Of a DNA stretch of 64,000 bases, positions 25,801-38,257 are shown in pieces (positions within the stretch are counted from its first letter, which is position 1; each line of letters opens with the position of its first letter). This DNA comes from Onchocerca volvulus (Eukaryota > Nematoda > Chromadorea > Rhabditida > Onchocercidae): contig HG738137.1 of assembly GCA_000499405.2 (NCBI GenBank), positions 14,129,661-14,193,660 of the forward strand, in the 5' to 3' direction. The notes beneath the pieces are model-generated. The model saw only the letters and a program-made list of their open reading frames with translations, was not told where the DNA came from and did not search any database. Both the position numbers and the translations under genes were made by a program.

Positions 25801-28800
25801 GCATTCAGTGGAGTACTGTTAATAGCGAAATCAGAATTTATATTGAAAGAACAAGATATTTGCAAAACACACCTTCAATTCATTCAGTTTTGCTTCACTT
25901 TCTTTCAGAAGTTTATCTTTTTCTTCTTCAGAAAGCTTTAGGATTGCCATACCCACCAAATAATCGTAATCACTTAATTTGTTAGTCAACTCCTTACTTT
26001 GATGTGCATTCTGCAAAAAATAAGATTAAGATTAAAGATTATTTTAAAATAAAAAATTAATTATTTACATCAAAAAGCCACAAACTTGATTTTAGAACTA
26101 ACTTACCTCCTCGCTTTCTTGTTCTTCCTCATCTTCATCTTGTGCCACCTCACCCAACATCATTAACTCCTGTTTTTTCCTCTCTTCCATCCATTTTTTG
26201 ACGGGGTCTGGTTTGAAATCCATTTTTATCAGTTGTTCAACAATGGCAGCCTTTCGCTTGTTCTCGATTAATATTTCTCCTTTTATTTTAGCCAAAATAA
26301 ACCTTGCCTGAATTTTATAATTCTTCATATTTCATAAATCTAACAATCTGAATACATTAAAGAATGAATAATGGTTTGAGTGAATGATTATCATAAATCC
26401 TTTGGGAAGATTTAAATAGAGATTTGTTCAGTATAAATCATACGTTGCACTCGTATCAGAGAAGCTGATAATATGTTTTAAAACTCTTGTAAAATCGATT
26501 TTAACATGACTTTATAATTTAATTCGAAAAGAATTGCCTGATCTGAGAGTCGCTCACTCTGTGCTCGTAGCAAGCCTTCTTGAAAACTTTTACGCTCAAT
26601 ATATTTCTTTTTACGTATTTCAAAGAATTCTTTACAAATATCTGTAACATTTTCAAACCGTCGTAAATATCCAAACGGATCGAATAATACCTAGAAAACA
26701 AAACTGTGGTGTTTAGTTCATGGAATCTGTGAGATATGGATGAAATTTATATTCATAAAATATGAAATGTTGGCCGGAATACGAAAAATTACTAAAATAG
26801 AATATTTTCATTCTAAAAGCTTTCCTTTAATTTCGCCTAGTAGGCAAACACTTTGCTTGGAAATAGCTAAAATAGAATGATAAGCTGGAATTCGTATTTA
26901 AATGACGAAATTCCTCAAACTTTTGATTTTTTTTATTTTTTTTGCATCATACCATTGAAGTAGTATTGATTACAGACTGTAACTTGAAAACTTTGTGAAG
27001 ACCTTCTTCTTTAGATGCCCGTAATTTATCACTATTCATTTTGATAACAAATTTAACAGTTGTATCAGTGTGATATTCCTTGAAATCACTGAAATATCGA
27101 TAATCTTTATTTATACATTCTATTTACCACATTTTATCATAAAAGAACACAATCTTCACCTTTTCTTTTAAATTCTAGTTTGCGAATTTACTAGAATAAC
27201 ATATGTGTTTCTATTAAATGCATAAATCTATGCTGAATATGCCGAATATCAAATTCCTGAACAATCTTTTTCTTTTTTTCTTTTGGTAGCTGTTTACATA
27301 TTCATTTCAATCCAGCCGCTACTAAGACTTGGCAGCACGAACGAAAAATTTTGTCTTCCTACGATCAAATCTAACGACACCAAAAAATACTTTAGTAAAG
27401 ATTAAATAATCTCGCTGACAATTTTAGAAAAAGAACTAAAATTACGTTATGATTGCTGGTTGTTTATCATTTCCATCCATCATAGGTACCAGTACTGTTT
27501 CTTTGTAAGTTTGTGTCCAAGTACGAATTGGTAATTCAGTTATTTCAATAGTTTCATTGTTAATAACCGCCACTTCACCATTACAAACAAATCGTTGGTC
27601 ATCAAGTTGTTCGATGGTACCACGAAAATGTTTATACCACGGCATCTATAAACATTGTATTACTTAATAAGAATGGAATTTACTGACATTTAATTTCTTT
27701 TTGTTAAAATAAAAGGAAAATTGAATTACATGTCCGAAATGGTGCCTCACGAAGTATACAAATTGTAACGAGTTTCAAATGCGCAATAGTTAACTAATTA
27801 AAGAATTATGCAGTGTGATATGAATAGTATGATGAAGAATAGCATGATATTATTCATATCATTCAAATTCATATAATATTTACTTTCTGAATTTTTCTTA
27901 CCAAAGGTTTCGGCTCTTTCCCATCGATCAAAGCGCGCATATTATCCACTATCTCACGGGGATTATAACAAGGTACTTTTGTAGACCAAGCTGTACCGAT
28001 ACCTTCTGCACCATTTACTAATACAGTAGGAATAACTGGGCAATACCTGAAATGAATGTTCATTAAAAAAAAAGTTTTCCAGTTCCAGAAAATTTCTCAT
28101 GGGTCCAGAACTCGCTAAAATTTCCAAGTTCCACTAGCAATTCATTTGGCAATTATAGTTAACTTATAGTAATTGGAAAAAATGATACTAGTTAAATTAA
28201 ATCATACCATTCTGGTTCGATTTTCTGATTTTCTTCAAACAAGAAACGAAGAACGTTTTCATCAACAGATGGGAATAATGCTTTAGTTACAGGACTGAAA
28301 TTATTTCAGATATTTATAAGCTAAGCAATATTTATATACTTTTGAGGTTTGTGTGTTTATATGGATATTTGTGTATGTTATACGATTTTTTTTTTAAAGT
28401 GAACTGTAACATAATATATTGCAAGTTATAAAATAAAACAAGGATGTAATATGATGAGAAAAGTGAATTAAAATCTAAAGACGAAACATTTTGCAAAATT
28501 TCCATGTTAGTAAATGAGAGCTCGCTTACTTTAATTGAGTGAAAATATAACGTGGACTGGCGCTATCTTTGCCACCTTGTAAACGCGTACCAAACTGCCC
28601 GATTGGTAGTAAAAGATTGATATTGTTTGAGCCCACAAAATCTTGTGCTAAATTCACAATTGTTGACATCAGCGATGCCTGCAATATCTCTAAGTATTTT
28701 ATGTCATACTAAGTACTATTAAGAAGTTTGATTCCACAAGAAGCACTATTTAATGAAATGAAAAATTTCTGCATCGAAGTCCAGTTGGTCATTCAAACGT

Positions 28801-31800
28801 ACTGTTTGTGAAAGTCCAAATCTAAATTGCAATCCAAATTGTCAGGATCTAAATTTAAATTTAAATTGTTAATTTATGTTCCCGCTACAACAATTAACTT
28901 CAAAGTTTCGAGAGCCATGAAATTTTTACATTTTAAAATGCAAAATTATCGCACGTCTTAAAATATAGTTAAGCAAAAAAACAGAAAAGAATCACGCAGA
29001 GAAAAACCGCTCAACTTAACATTATGTTATACTATTTATGGCTTGTCTTGTTTTTCTATTATTTCTCCCATTCTCCTAAAATTACAATAATAACTTCCTC
29101 CACACACCTAAAATTTTTTCTAATAAAGAATTGAAAGCAATAGCAATCCTATGCTATTTTGCAAAAAACTTTCAATTATAAGCCCAAAGATAATGAACTT
29201 TAAAATCACACCTAATTTTAATTGGGAAAATTTATTAAATTTCGCGAAAATTTAACTTGAAAACTAACTTCACCATGATGATAAGCAGACATTTCACCCA
29301 CAGCACCAGCTAATTGAGCTACTTTCACCTCTTTTTTATCAGCTCGCTTAAAGCATGTGAACAAAACCTTCAAAAAAAAAAAAAAAAATATAAATATTTC
29401 GAATAAATGGATATCATAACTTAAATTCTCTGATAGAATTACATATAATCAGCTAAATTCTTTAAAAATTTCACGCAATTGGATCGGAATTCATATTAAG
29501 TTATCATCCATTGAAATTTATTCATAGAATTTATTACTTACTCTAATATGAATGTGTCATTTAATTCCGGTTCTCACCTTTCGTTGTCCAGGTTTCAAAC
29601 CATCCACCAAACTTGGAATCGATCTTTCATTGTCACAATTCGAAAAAAGGACAAGCTCTTTATTGACGAAATCTTTGAACGAAACAACGTGAGTGTCCTT
29701 ATCATACAAATATTCTTCCGTTAAGCCATCTTCCCGACGACTTCTTCGTTCCTGAATATACAAGACTGCTGAATCGCAACATTTTTACGATTACTTCCAT
29801 TTTCACGCTGAATTCTTTCCCTATTGCTGTGAACTCTTGCTTCTCAGTGTCTCAAAAAAATAATAGCATACTAGAAATGAAACCCCTCAAATTGTTTTTC
29901 ATTGGTCTGCAATTGATATGGAAGACGAAATTATCATTCATATACTTTTTAAATAAAAATCAATAAATACAACATACAGCCATCCAGTTCGTAAGCCATA
30001 TTTTCCGTTCTTCAATCTTTTTTTTGCTAAAAGCCATATCCAGTGCATCATCATCTTCTTCGCCACCATATCTGAATTGTATTCTATGCCTTCGCATATC
30101 CATGAAGTATTCCTTCGCCTCTTTTGATGTAGAAGTACCCAAACCTATAAAAGCAGGTTTATAACAGAATGAAAACATTACTATTACTATTATTGCATAG
30201 CAAGAGATAGAGGTTAGCCATACACAAAATTTCTAAATACAAATATTTTTCAATTATCAAAATTTCTAAATACAAATATTCTTCAATTATATAAACATGC
30301 CTTTGTAGTATTTAATACGATATGTTTTCCAATTGTCTGTATTACTAAGCCATTCTTTATATTCTGGTAATGAAAAAAATGAAATTTCTTCCTTGCCTTT
30401 CGTTGCCTGTAATTAATAATTTCGATAAATTACTAAAATTTTATATCTCATCTATTAGTGTGACAGTAAACGCTTAAAAATTCCAACCTTGACAATTGGA
30501 GTAATGAATTCCTCAACAAAATTCCGTCTAATTAATGCTGGCCAATTATAGTGTATAAAATTAATAACCAATCCTTTAATATGTGACCCATCTTGATCCT
30601 GAAGCAATATGTTTGATTTAATTCGTAAATTGCTTAAATATACAACAATATTAAAAAAAGAATCGGCAAAAAAACAAAACTAATTGAAAAACTCTAGAAT
30701 CAAAGAAAATTCTTAAATTAGCGAAAATGAGTTCTTTATCAGTATACCAGAATATAGAATATGAAGTACCATTAACTTTAATGATTTTCAGAAAAAACTT
30801 CATGCCAATGGAAGTGCCGTTATGGCTGATCAGGTTTGTTCTGGACAATATTTTATATATATAAAATATTATAATATTTATATATATATAATGGACGAAA
30901 GATATGCAAACTGTTTTCTGTCTGACGAGATTGGTTTTATCCTATTCAACAAAAAAATGAGATTACTTCGAAAATCACTTCAATATTAAAATCGTCACTA
31001 TTTATCTACTACAAGGTCTTGAAAAATCTGATTGCATATGAAATTTTACTTGAAAAGAATGTTTTTTTGATGATAAAACGCTTCTTTTTTTTGAAAAAAA
31101 AAAGAAAGAATTCCAGAACAAACCTGATCAGCCATAACCATAATTTTGCCATAGCGTAGAGTTTTCATATCCTCATCTTTGTCATATTTCAAACGATATT
31201 GCAAGCCAATAATTTTTAGGAGAGCGTTTACTTCGGCATTTTCCATTATCTGAAAAAATGATGTTTTCGAATTTTCTCATATATGGAAAACAAAATTTCT
31301 ATGCATTTTCCACAAAATATCTTATCAAATGTCTGTCTCCAATTAATTACCTGTTTATGATTGCCTTCTCGAACATTAAGCATTTTACCACGAAGAGGAA
31401 ATACACCATATTTGTCACGTCCAACAACCCCCAGACCTGAAACAGCCAACGATTTGGCTGAATCACCTTCCGTAAGAATAAGCGTACACTGTGCAGAATT
31501 CTTCGTACCAGCATCGTTAGCATCTTCCAATTTTGGCACACCCTAAATGAATTAATTTAAACTTTATTTTGATATCCAAATTATAAATAGAACTGAATGG
31601 CAAAAAGAAGTAAAAAATAGACTAATTTATAACTTTGCAATAATATACTTCCAAAATTAACTATGTTTTTTCTATTTTTTATATTTTAAATTATATACTT
31701 TTAATTTGCTGGTTTTTTTAGACGAACACTTTTTATCCAGTGTTTCCTGCTGTTTGAATCGTACCCAGGCCATAATTGCTTCTACAATCCCGCATTTCAA

Positions 31801-34800
31801 TGCTGCCTGAATAAATTTTTCCGAAAGTTCGCATGTTGAACCAAAACTTTTCGACTGCAACGTCATAGTTTCTTTTGTTTGAGAATCAAATGTTGGATTT
31901 TCAATAAGTGCATTAACAAATATCCACATATGATTCTTGATCTGAAATACATATTAATTTTGATATAATTTCGGAGTTTTCTAATCATTGAATATAACGG
32001 TTGCATATAACACTATCACATGACCTTATAAAGTGGATTATTAAAACTAATTATTATATTCTTTTTTGGAATTCTAAATAGTTCATTAGTATTAACTCTC
32101 GCTTTTTGCAGGAACTTTTTTTTTTCATTTGCCTGGATAATTAAAAGCAATGATAATCACCGGAAGACAAAATTACCTGAAATGGCTTCACATTAATGCC
32201 ACCACTTTTGCCAATTTTCTTTTTGATCACATCAATTAATTTGCTCGTAATCTGATCCACAACATAATCAACATGTCGGCCTCCCTAAAAAAGAGAAAAT
32301 TGACTGGAATAGTTTGTTCATTTTATTTTATTCTGAAATATCCGCTTAATATGTTTTGGAAGTTGAAATTTATGTATAAGGAATAAATAAAATAGATCTA
32401 ATATGGAAACAAGAATCGATCTTTGCTTTTTTAAGAAACCTATGTTATCAAACATTATATATACGAAAAAAATCATCTTTATCAAATAGTGGATAAATAT
32501 CTATCAATTTTTGATAAAAGTAAAAATAAAAAGCAAAAGCAACAATTTTCTTATCTTCTATTTCTATTTATAAGATGAGATTAATACTAATTTTTTTTTT
32601 TTGGTGGACCCTTACTCACCACTGCACCATCAAAAATAAGGATTTAGAAGAAAAAAATAACCTTAGTGGTAGCGATACTGTTTGTAAATGAAACTTGCTG
32701 AAAGCCTTTATCCGAAATTGTAATTGCTACTTCCCAACGTGCGTTAACTGATTCATAAACTACTTTATGCGCTTCACCATTGTTATCAACATTGTGTTTC
32801 ACGTATTGTTCTACATACTGTTTGAATCCTTGTACCTAAATCTTGATAAAATATATTCTTGAAGAGTACAACGAGATATTATTCTAGTGAATGACAATCA
32901 ATTAAACTTTACCAATTTTTGTATGTATTATATTTTAGTGTTTTATTTTCATTGTTCCATGAAAGTAAGACACTAAAACATAATATATACTAAAATTGTG
33001 AAATTCAACATCGATAATTCTATGGATCTTCTAAGAATCAGAAAAAAGTAAGATCTCGAAGTAGTTAGGCTGTTATTTATATGAGTATCATTTATAATAA
33101 TATGGAAATTATTCATCTAATGAAAGGAGCAAGATAAACACTAAATTAAGCGAACTCAGAAAAAAATATTTCCAGAAACATACAGGAATTTGTCTGTTGT
33201 TAAGAAAAACTTTTACACCACGTGTTGTACCAGCAATATCATAAGCCCTGCGGCACATTAATGCTACAATATCATCATCCAATTTAGTCATTTTAAACTT
33301 TGCCAAGTCTGGTTTGAACGTCACACGTGTAAAATCTTCTTTGCTGCTGCTTGTTATCTTTGGTTCTTCACCTTTTGACATATTATTGACCCATATCTAA
33401 ACTGAAGAAAAAATATAATCGCTTAAATCATGAATTTAGGACCTAGAAACTAATTTGAAATCCAAAATGTCAACTGAAGGAATAAAAATTTAAAAGGAAA
33501 AATTCGAAGAACCTGTTTGAAAGCTTTCCCATATTCACTGGTTGAAGTTTCCAATGTGAATTCTTTGCTAAATATGTTACAAAGTTTTGCACCATAACCA
33601 TTTCGGCCACCTGGAATGTACTTTCATTACATAGATTTAAATTAGAAATAGTAACGTGCATCTAACTCCGTTCATATTAGATTTTCATTTTATATTTCTT
33701 AAATTCACTGATAAAGAGATGTTAAAAACAGAAAGTTTCTGCATACACTTTACTCTTTATAAGTAAATAAAGGAAATTTTTAGCGCTCTGAAATGCAAAT
33801 CATAGATTACTGAAACAAGAATAATTGGCTTAACGATTCAAATTATTTTGTTTCCCATCAAATGATATTTGAGTTATTGATGTTAGAAATAAATTAAAAA
33901 ATTACCTGTAACTTTACGCTCACTATCATCATAATTTGATGACGTAAGTAGAGTACCAAATATAAGTTCGGGGACATACAGTTTTTCAACTTTATGCAGC
34001 ACAACCGGAATACCTCGACCATTGTTGTATATGCTAATTTCATTTTCCTCTCTAAAAATTTCTTGAATCATTATCGTTTCAGTAATTCTTAACTTGCTTG
34101 CGAAAGTAAATTAGGCAAATTATCTTGTTCTATTTAGCATAACTTAGAGAAAAGAATATGAGCAGTGAAGTTTTAAACCCAATCCCGACATAATGAGAGA
34201 TGTGTTAGTATGGCAATTATCAATATTTAATATTTTTTAGTTTCCATTTACATAGTAAAAAATCACTATCTCTTAATAGTAACAGTTTATTATCATAAGA
34301 ATGATCAATGATTATTATTGAAAATGTCATTACTGAGTATTATTTTTTTTTTCCGTAAACCGATTCTGTGTCCAATGATGACTTTCTAAGAGATATTCGT
34401 AATCCTAATTATTTTGCCACATGAAATAAGAACTGATAAAAATTTAAAGTGATTACCAACTTACTTGTTAATATAAACTTTGATAAGATTCATTTTCGGA
34501 TCTCGTTGTTTGTTATCAGCAGCATTCACCAATATTTCATCGAATATCTTGTACAAGCCTGGTACATAGGAGATCTCACGTTGAACTATTCGATCTGTTT
34601 CCGTATCGTATACCCACATTGGCTATAATTTTTGATAATTGCTTTCACATCCGTTTTCAACTATTCGATCTATTTCCGCGTCGTATACTTATTTAAAAGA
34701 ATTTAGAAGTTTATATTTACTGAAAAAGATAATAGATTTATGTAGTAATAAATTTTTGATCAACAACATGAATCTATGATTTCTACAAAAAATCAATTCA

Positions 34801-35750
34801 TTCTCTCTTTTCATATTAATTTTCAAAATCTGTTGGAAACTCGGCATTTGTGGGAAAATTTTGAGATTTTAAATCAAATTTTTCTCTGAAAGAAAGAAAA
34901 GATCACTCAGAAGTGAACGAAATTAATAAACATACAGTTCGATCGGTGTATTCCACGGAACCAATGTATGTATCCGGTCGTAACAGAATATGCTCAAGTT
35001 GTGATTTCTTTTGGTATATTTTTTCAATGCTTAATCGTTTCCCCTTATTTTCTTTCTCTTCTTTCTCTAAATCCATGAAAACATCCATTGGATCTTCTGA
35101 AGCTGTTCCTGCTGCTTTAAAAAAAAAAGGAAAGTGAGAGATTTCTTTCAAAAAAAAATTTGAAATTTTACAACGAAACAAAAAATAAAAATTTGATCTA
35201 TTCAATATGAGAAGAGAATGAATGAGAAAAAGTTGCTAACAAAAAATGGATATTGTTTGTAGCTTACATGATTTTTCAGCTTTCTTTTTCCCAGCAGGTT
35301 TTACTACTCCTTTGACAGGTGCCTTTTTCGTTAATTTCGGTGGTGAAGGTGAGGGAGCAAATGAGTCTTCATCTAAATCGATGGACTGAAACAGAAAACG
35401 CTTTATTTCGAAAAAAAAGAAAAAAAGAAAGAGTATTTCATAAGCTTTTCTAAGCAATGAAACATTACTTAATTATGAACAAATGATGTCAATTTACTAC
35501 TTAGTAACTGATTTCAAACTAACTCAAATATCCGTTCATTAATTCATTAATTGAAACCAACATTTCACGCTATGTTTAGAAATCTTAGGATTGAAAAGTA
35601 ACATATAAAAAATGATAATTTTGGTCTTGATATTAACACTACTTCTAAGTAAACATTAACACCAAGAAAGCAAAAAAGGTGTACATGAACCAAACAAAAT
35701 TAATAAGGCAAATATCCATAACTAACAATGACTTCTGATGAGTCGCTCAT
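22836..35750 (-). CDS. top-2: DNA topoisomerase II
   Basis: Thirty-one exons give 1533 residues: 35750-35727, 35385-35268, 35114-34936, 34622-34465, 34051-33906, 33610-33513, 33396-33184, 32835-32662, 32284-32177, 31941-31699, 31542-31351, 31249-31124, 30598-30488, 30406-30301, 30144-29978, 29751-29578, 29367-29269, 28678-28530, 28294-28208, 28046-27902, 27645-27446, 27088-26953, 26690-26538, 26307-26107, 26010-25873, 25569-25495, 25276-25166, 24915-24684, 24316-24198, 23893-23741, 23102-22836. The enzyme passes one DNA duplex through another using ATP, in the nucleus. The GHKL ATPase shows EILVNAADN (about 136-144) and [10 protein letters not shown] (209-218). The TOPRIM domain shows EGDSA (512) and DQDQDG (592-597), which bind Mg2+. 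The catalytic tyrosine is Tyr856 in SASPRYIF. The last 250 residues form a charged, divergent tail. Length and order match eukaryotic TOP2. Three introns are GC-AG (after 30301, 26538 and 25166). Introns also contain copies of the gene's own exon ends. Confidence 0.97.
30225..30290. repeat. 33-bp tandem duplication beside a GC splice donor
   Basis: Two units (30225-30257 and 30258-30290, each starting caaaatttctaaatacaaat) differ at one or two bases. They lie in the topoisomerase II intron whose donor is GC at 30300-30299. Confidence 0.85.
30819..31138. repeat. 27-bp inverted repeat copying an exon/5' splice-site junction
   Basis: Bases 30819-30845 on the plus strand are identical to the minus-strand reading of 31138-31112. 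That arm is the last 15 coding bases of topoisomerase II exon 12 plus the first 12 bases of the intron. The shared core is atggctgatcaggtttgttc. The copy lies in the same intron, 266 bases away and inverted, so the pre-mRNA could fold the splice donor into a 27-bp duplex. Confidence 0.9.
34581..34688. repeat. Decayed direct copy of the start of topoisomerase II exon 4
   Basis: Bases 34656-34688, in the intron just upstream of exon 4, match exon bases 34581-34613 at 29 of 33 positions in the same orientation. The copy keeps actattcgatct and tcgtatac. It looks like a partial tandem duplication of the exon that has since drifted. Confidence 0.8.
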
Positions 35751-36520
35751 ATTTCAATGAAATCAACTGACTTATTACGGAATCGACAATGCTCGAAGAC
35801 TTTCTTCTTAAAATGCCTGAAAATAAATAATTGAAGATTTAAAAATTTAAAACATAAATTACGCTCCCTTTTTTGACAAAGAATTCCATTCTAAATTAAA
35901 ACATATAAATCAGTAATCGATACACAGAAATGTGAAGTACTTTTAATATGTAATGACATATATTAAATATTTTTAAATAAAGTATTTCAAGCAATTTCTT
36001 GTGGACATTTAGATAATTTTCAGCGCATATCTAAATATGTCAAATACTTTTTGCGTATATTTAAATGTATCAAACATTTTTTGCATGAAGTTAAGTATTT
36101 ATCATATACATACAGGTAAATATTTTTTGAGAGTATTTAAATATTCAAAAAAAGTGAAGTATGCGAAAAATCTTAAACCAAATTCCTGACATATGAAACA
36201 GTTCCAGTGTTCTTAAAATACAAAGAATTTTATATGAATTGTCGATTAATTCATATATAATGTCAAGGCAAATAATTTCTCTTCAAGTTACATTAAATAA
36301 TTTAAAACAATAATCTATCGATGACGGGATAAAATAAATTTCGACAAATGATTCAACGGTAAATTATTTAGTGACACCAAATTAAATTTAAACTTAAAAG
36401 TTTGTTTTTATGATTATCAGCTTAACAATAATATCAGTCACGCAAATATTTTATGTATAATTTACTTTTTTACCAAATAGCAATTTTTTCTTCCGACAAC
36501 TAATTTCTAGCAACCTTTGA

Positions 36521-36552
<32 letters not shown>

Positions 36553-38257
36553 CATTAATGCACAGTTACAACTTGAGCTTATTTATGCTTCCCAATATGT
36601 TAGGGAGACATTTTTAAGAATTTTTTTTCATTTATCGTAATAATTATTTTAATTTAAGTTTTTGATTACTCATATCATTGCAAAGTTTCATAACCATAAG
36701 TACCGTCCAAATTCGTAACTTTTTTATTTCAATATGTCATTATAAATATGAGTAAACCATTATTACTTCTGCATGTTAAATAATTGGAAATGTGAATTAT
36801 GTAGAACAATAATAATAATAATAATAATAATAATGATAATGTAATACAAAGGGTATACCGAATTAATAAAGTGAAATAGCAAAATTAATTTTACCATTTT
36901 TTCAATTAAAATTGAACAACTTGACTTAAATATTACTATAAATTTCTGGAAATTTTTAAAATGTATTATTAGTTTTAACATATATGAAAATATTATCTTG
37001 AAATCATATTTTGTGTCAAAATCTCAAACATTTTAATTAATGATAATTTCGATATAATAATTTTGTTTGACAAAAGTCTCCCGAGTTGCACCCTTAATAG
37101 ATTAATTTAATTAACGAAATAAGCATTTTAACCCAAGCTCCAGTATAAAATTTCAACTCAAGTTCAGACAACTTAAGTTCATTATTTTGCCAACATCGAT
37201 TTACCTAATATCTCGTAGATTTATTTAATGAATATACTAGATGAAGGGAATCAAAATTTCAATGGATTTACGTGAACTAATACAAGTGATGAAATAAAAA
37301 TTTTGATTTTGGCTGGATGTATATTTAATTTAATCTCACATATAATTTGGTCAAAAAAATTCCAAGATTTATTTAACGAACTAATTTAGTCGATGAAATT
37401 AAGACTTCAATTTAAATTTGGTGCGCCAACAAATTAACGGACAACAAGAGTACTATGGGCAGCCTTTAGATAATATGTCCCAAATAACCATATTCAAATT
37501 CTTTCATATTTGAAAAAATTGAGTTCCCGCCAAGAAAATGTCCATTACGAGAATCACAATCACTTCTACAGCTTGATAAACTGTTTGAATCGAAACTCAT
37601 GCAAGAGCAATCAAATTTGAAATTTTTTATCAAATTAAGAGAATCATATTTACAAATTTGCAGAATATTCTGAAAATTGACATTAATTGTATGTTGTTAC
37701 AATTTTCAGTAAATAAATAATCAGCAATAAATTCCAAAAAATTAATGAGATAAATGGAAAAGAAAAAAATAAAAAAATTTGATTGAAATGAAAAACTTAA
37801 AATCTGCTTGAAACTGCAAAATTTTTATATCATCTTGTTCAGCTTTTACTTCTAATATGCACATATTCTTCTTGTAATACTTCCCATTTCTGTCTTACTT
37901 TTTTTCTTAAGAACCAATTTCCTTAAATATGTTTTCATTGAAATTCTTTTTCATTCATTTATTTTTCTAACTAATAATATATTTCCTTTTTTCGCAATGA
38001 AGACTTTGAAGTTAATATCCTAACATTATCTCGATAAGATAGCTGAAAAGAAAAAATAAAGGAGAAAAACAATTTCCAGTATATCATAATATGAAAAATG
38101 CTAATGATATTGAATATCTCTAAACCAAATGTCATGTGAAATCAATCACTGGATAGTACTAGTACTAACTGATATTTTGATATTACTGTCACTAACAAAA
38201 ACGAAATGCAAAAAAATAAATAAATGAAGAGACAAGTAATAAGAGATAAGTGAATTA
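35751..38257. other. Intergenic: topoisomerase II upstream region and site-1 protease 3' flank
   Basis: About 2.5 kb. The part next to 35750 should contain the topoisomerase II promoter and leader. A CAG about 20 bases before the ATG (aataagtcag) could be a trans-splice acceptor. The rest is A+T-rich with a 22-24-base A run near 36530 and an (AAT)n tract at 36808-36834. No exon chain was found. Confidence 0.45.
36808..36834. repeat. (AAT)n microsatellite
   Basis: Nine AAT units followed by an imperfect aatgataat tail. Confidence 0.9.
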
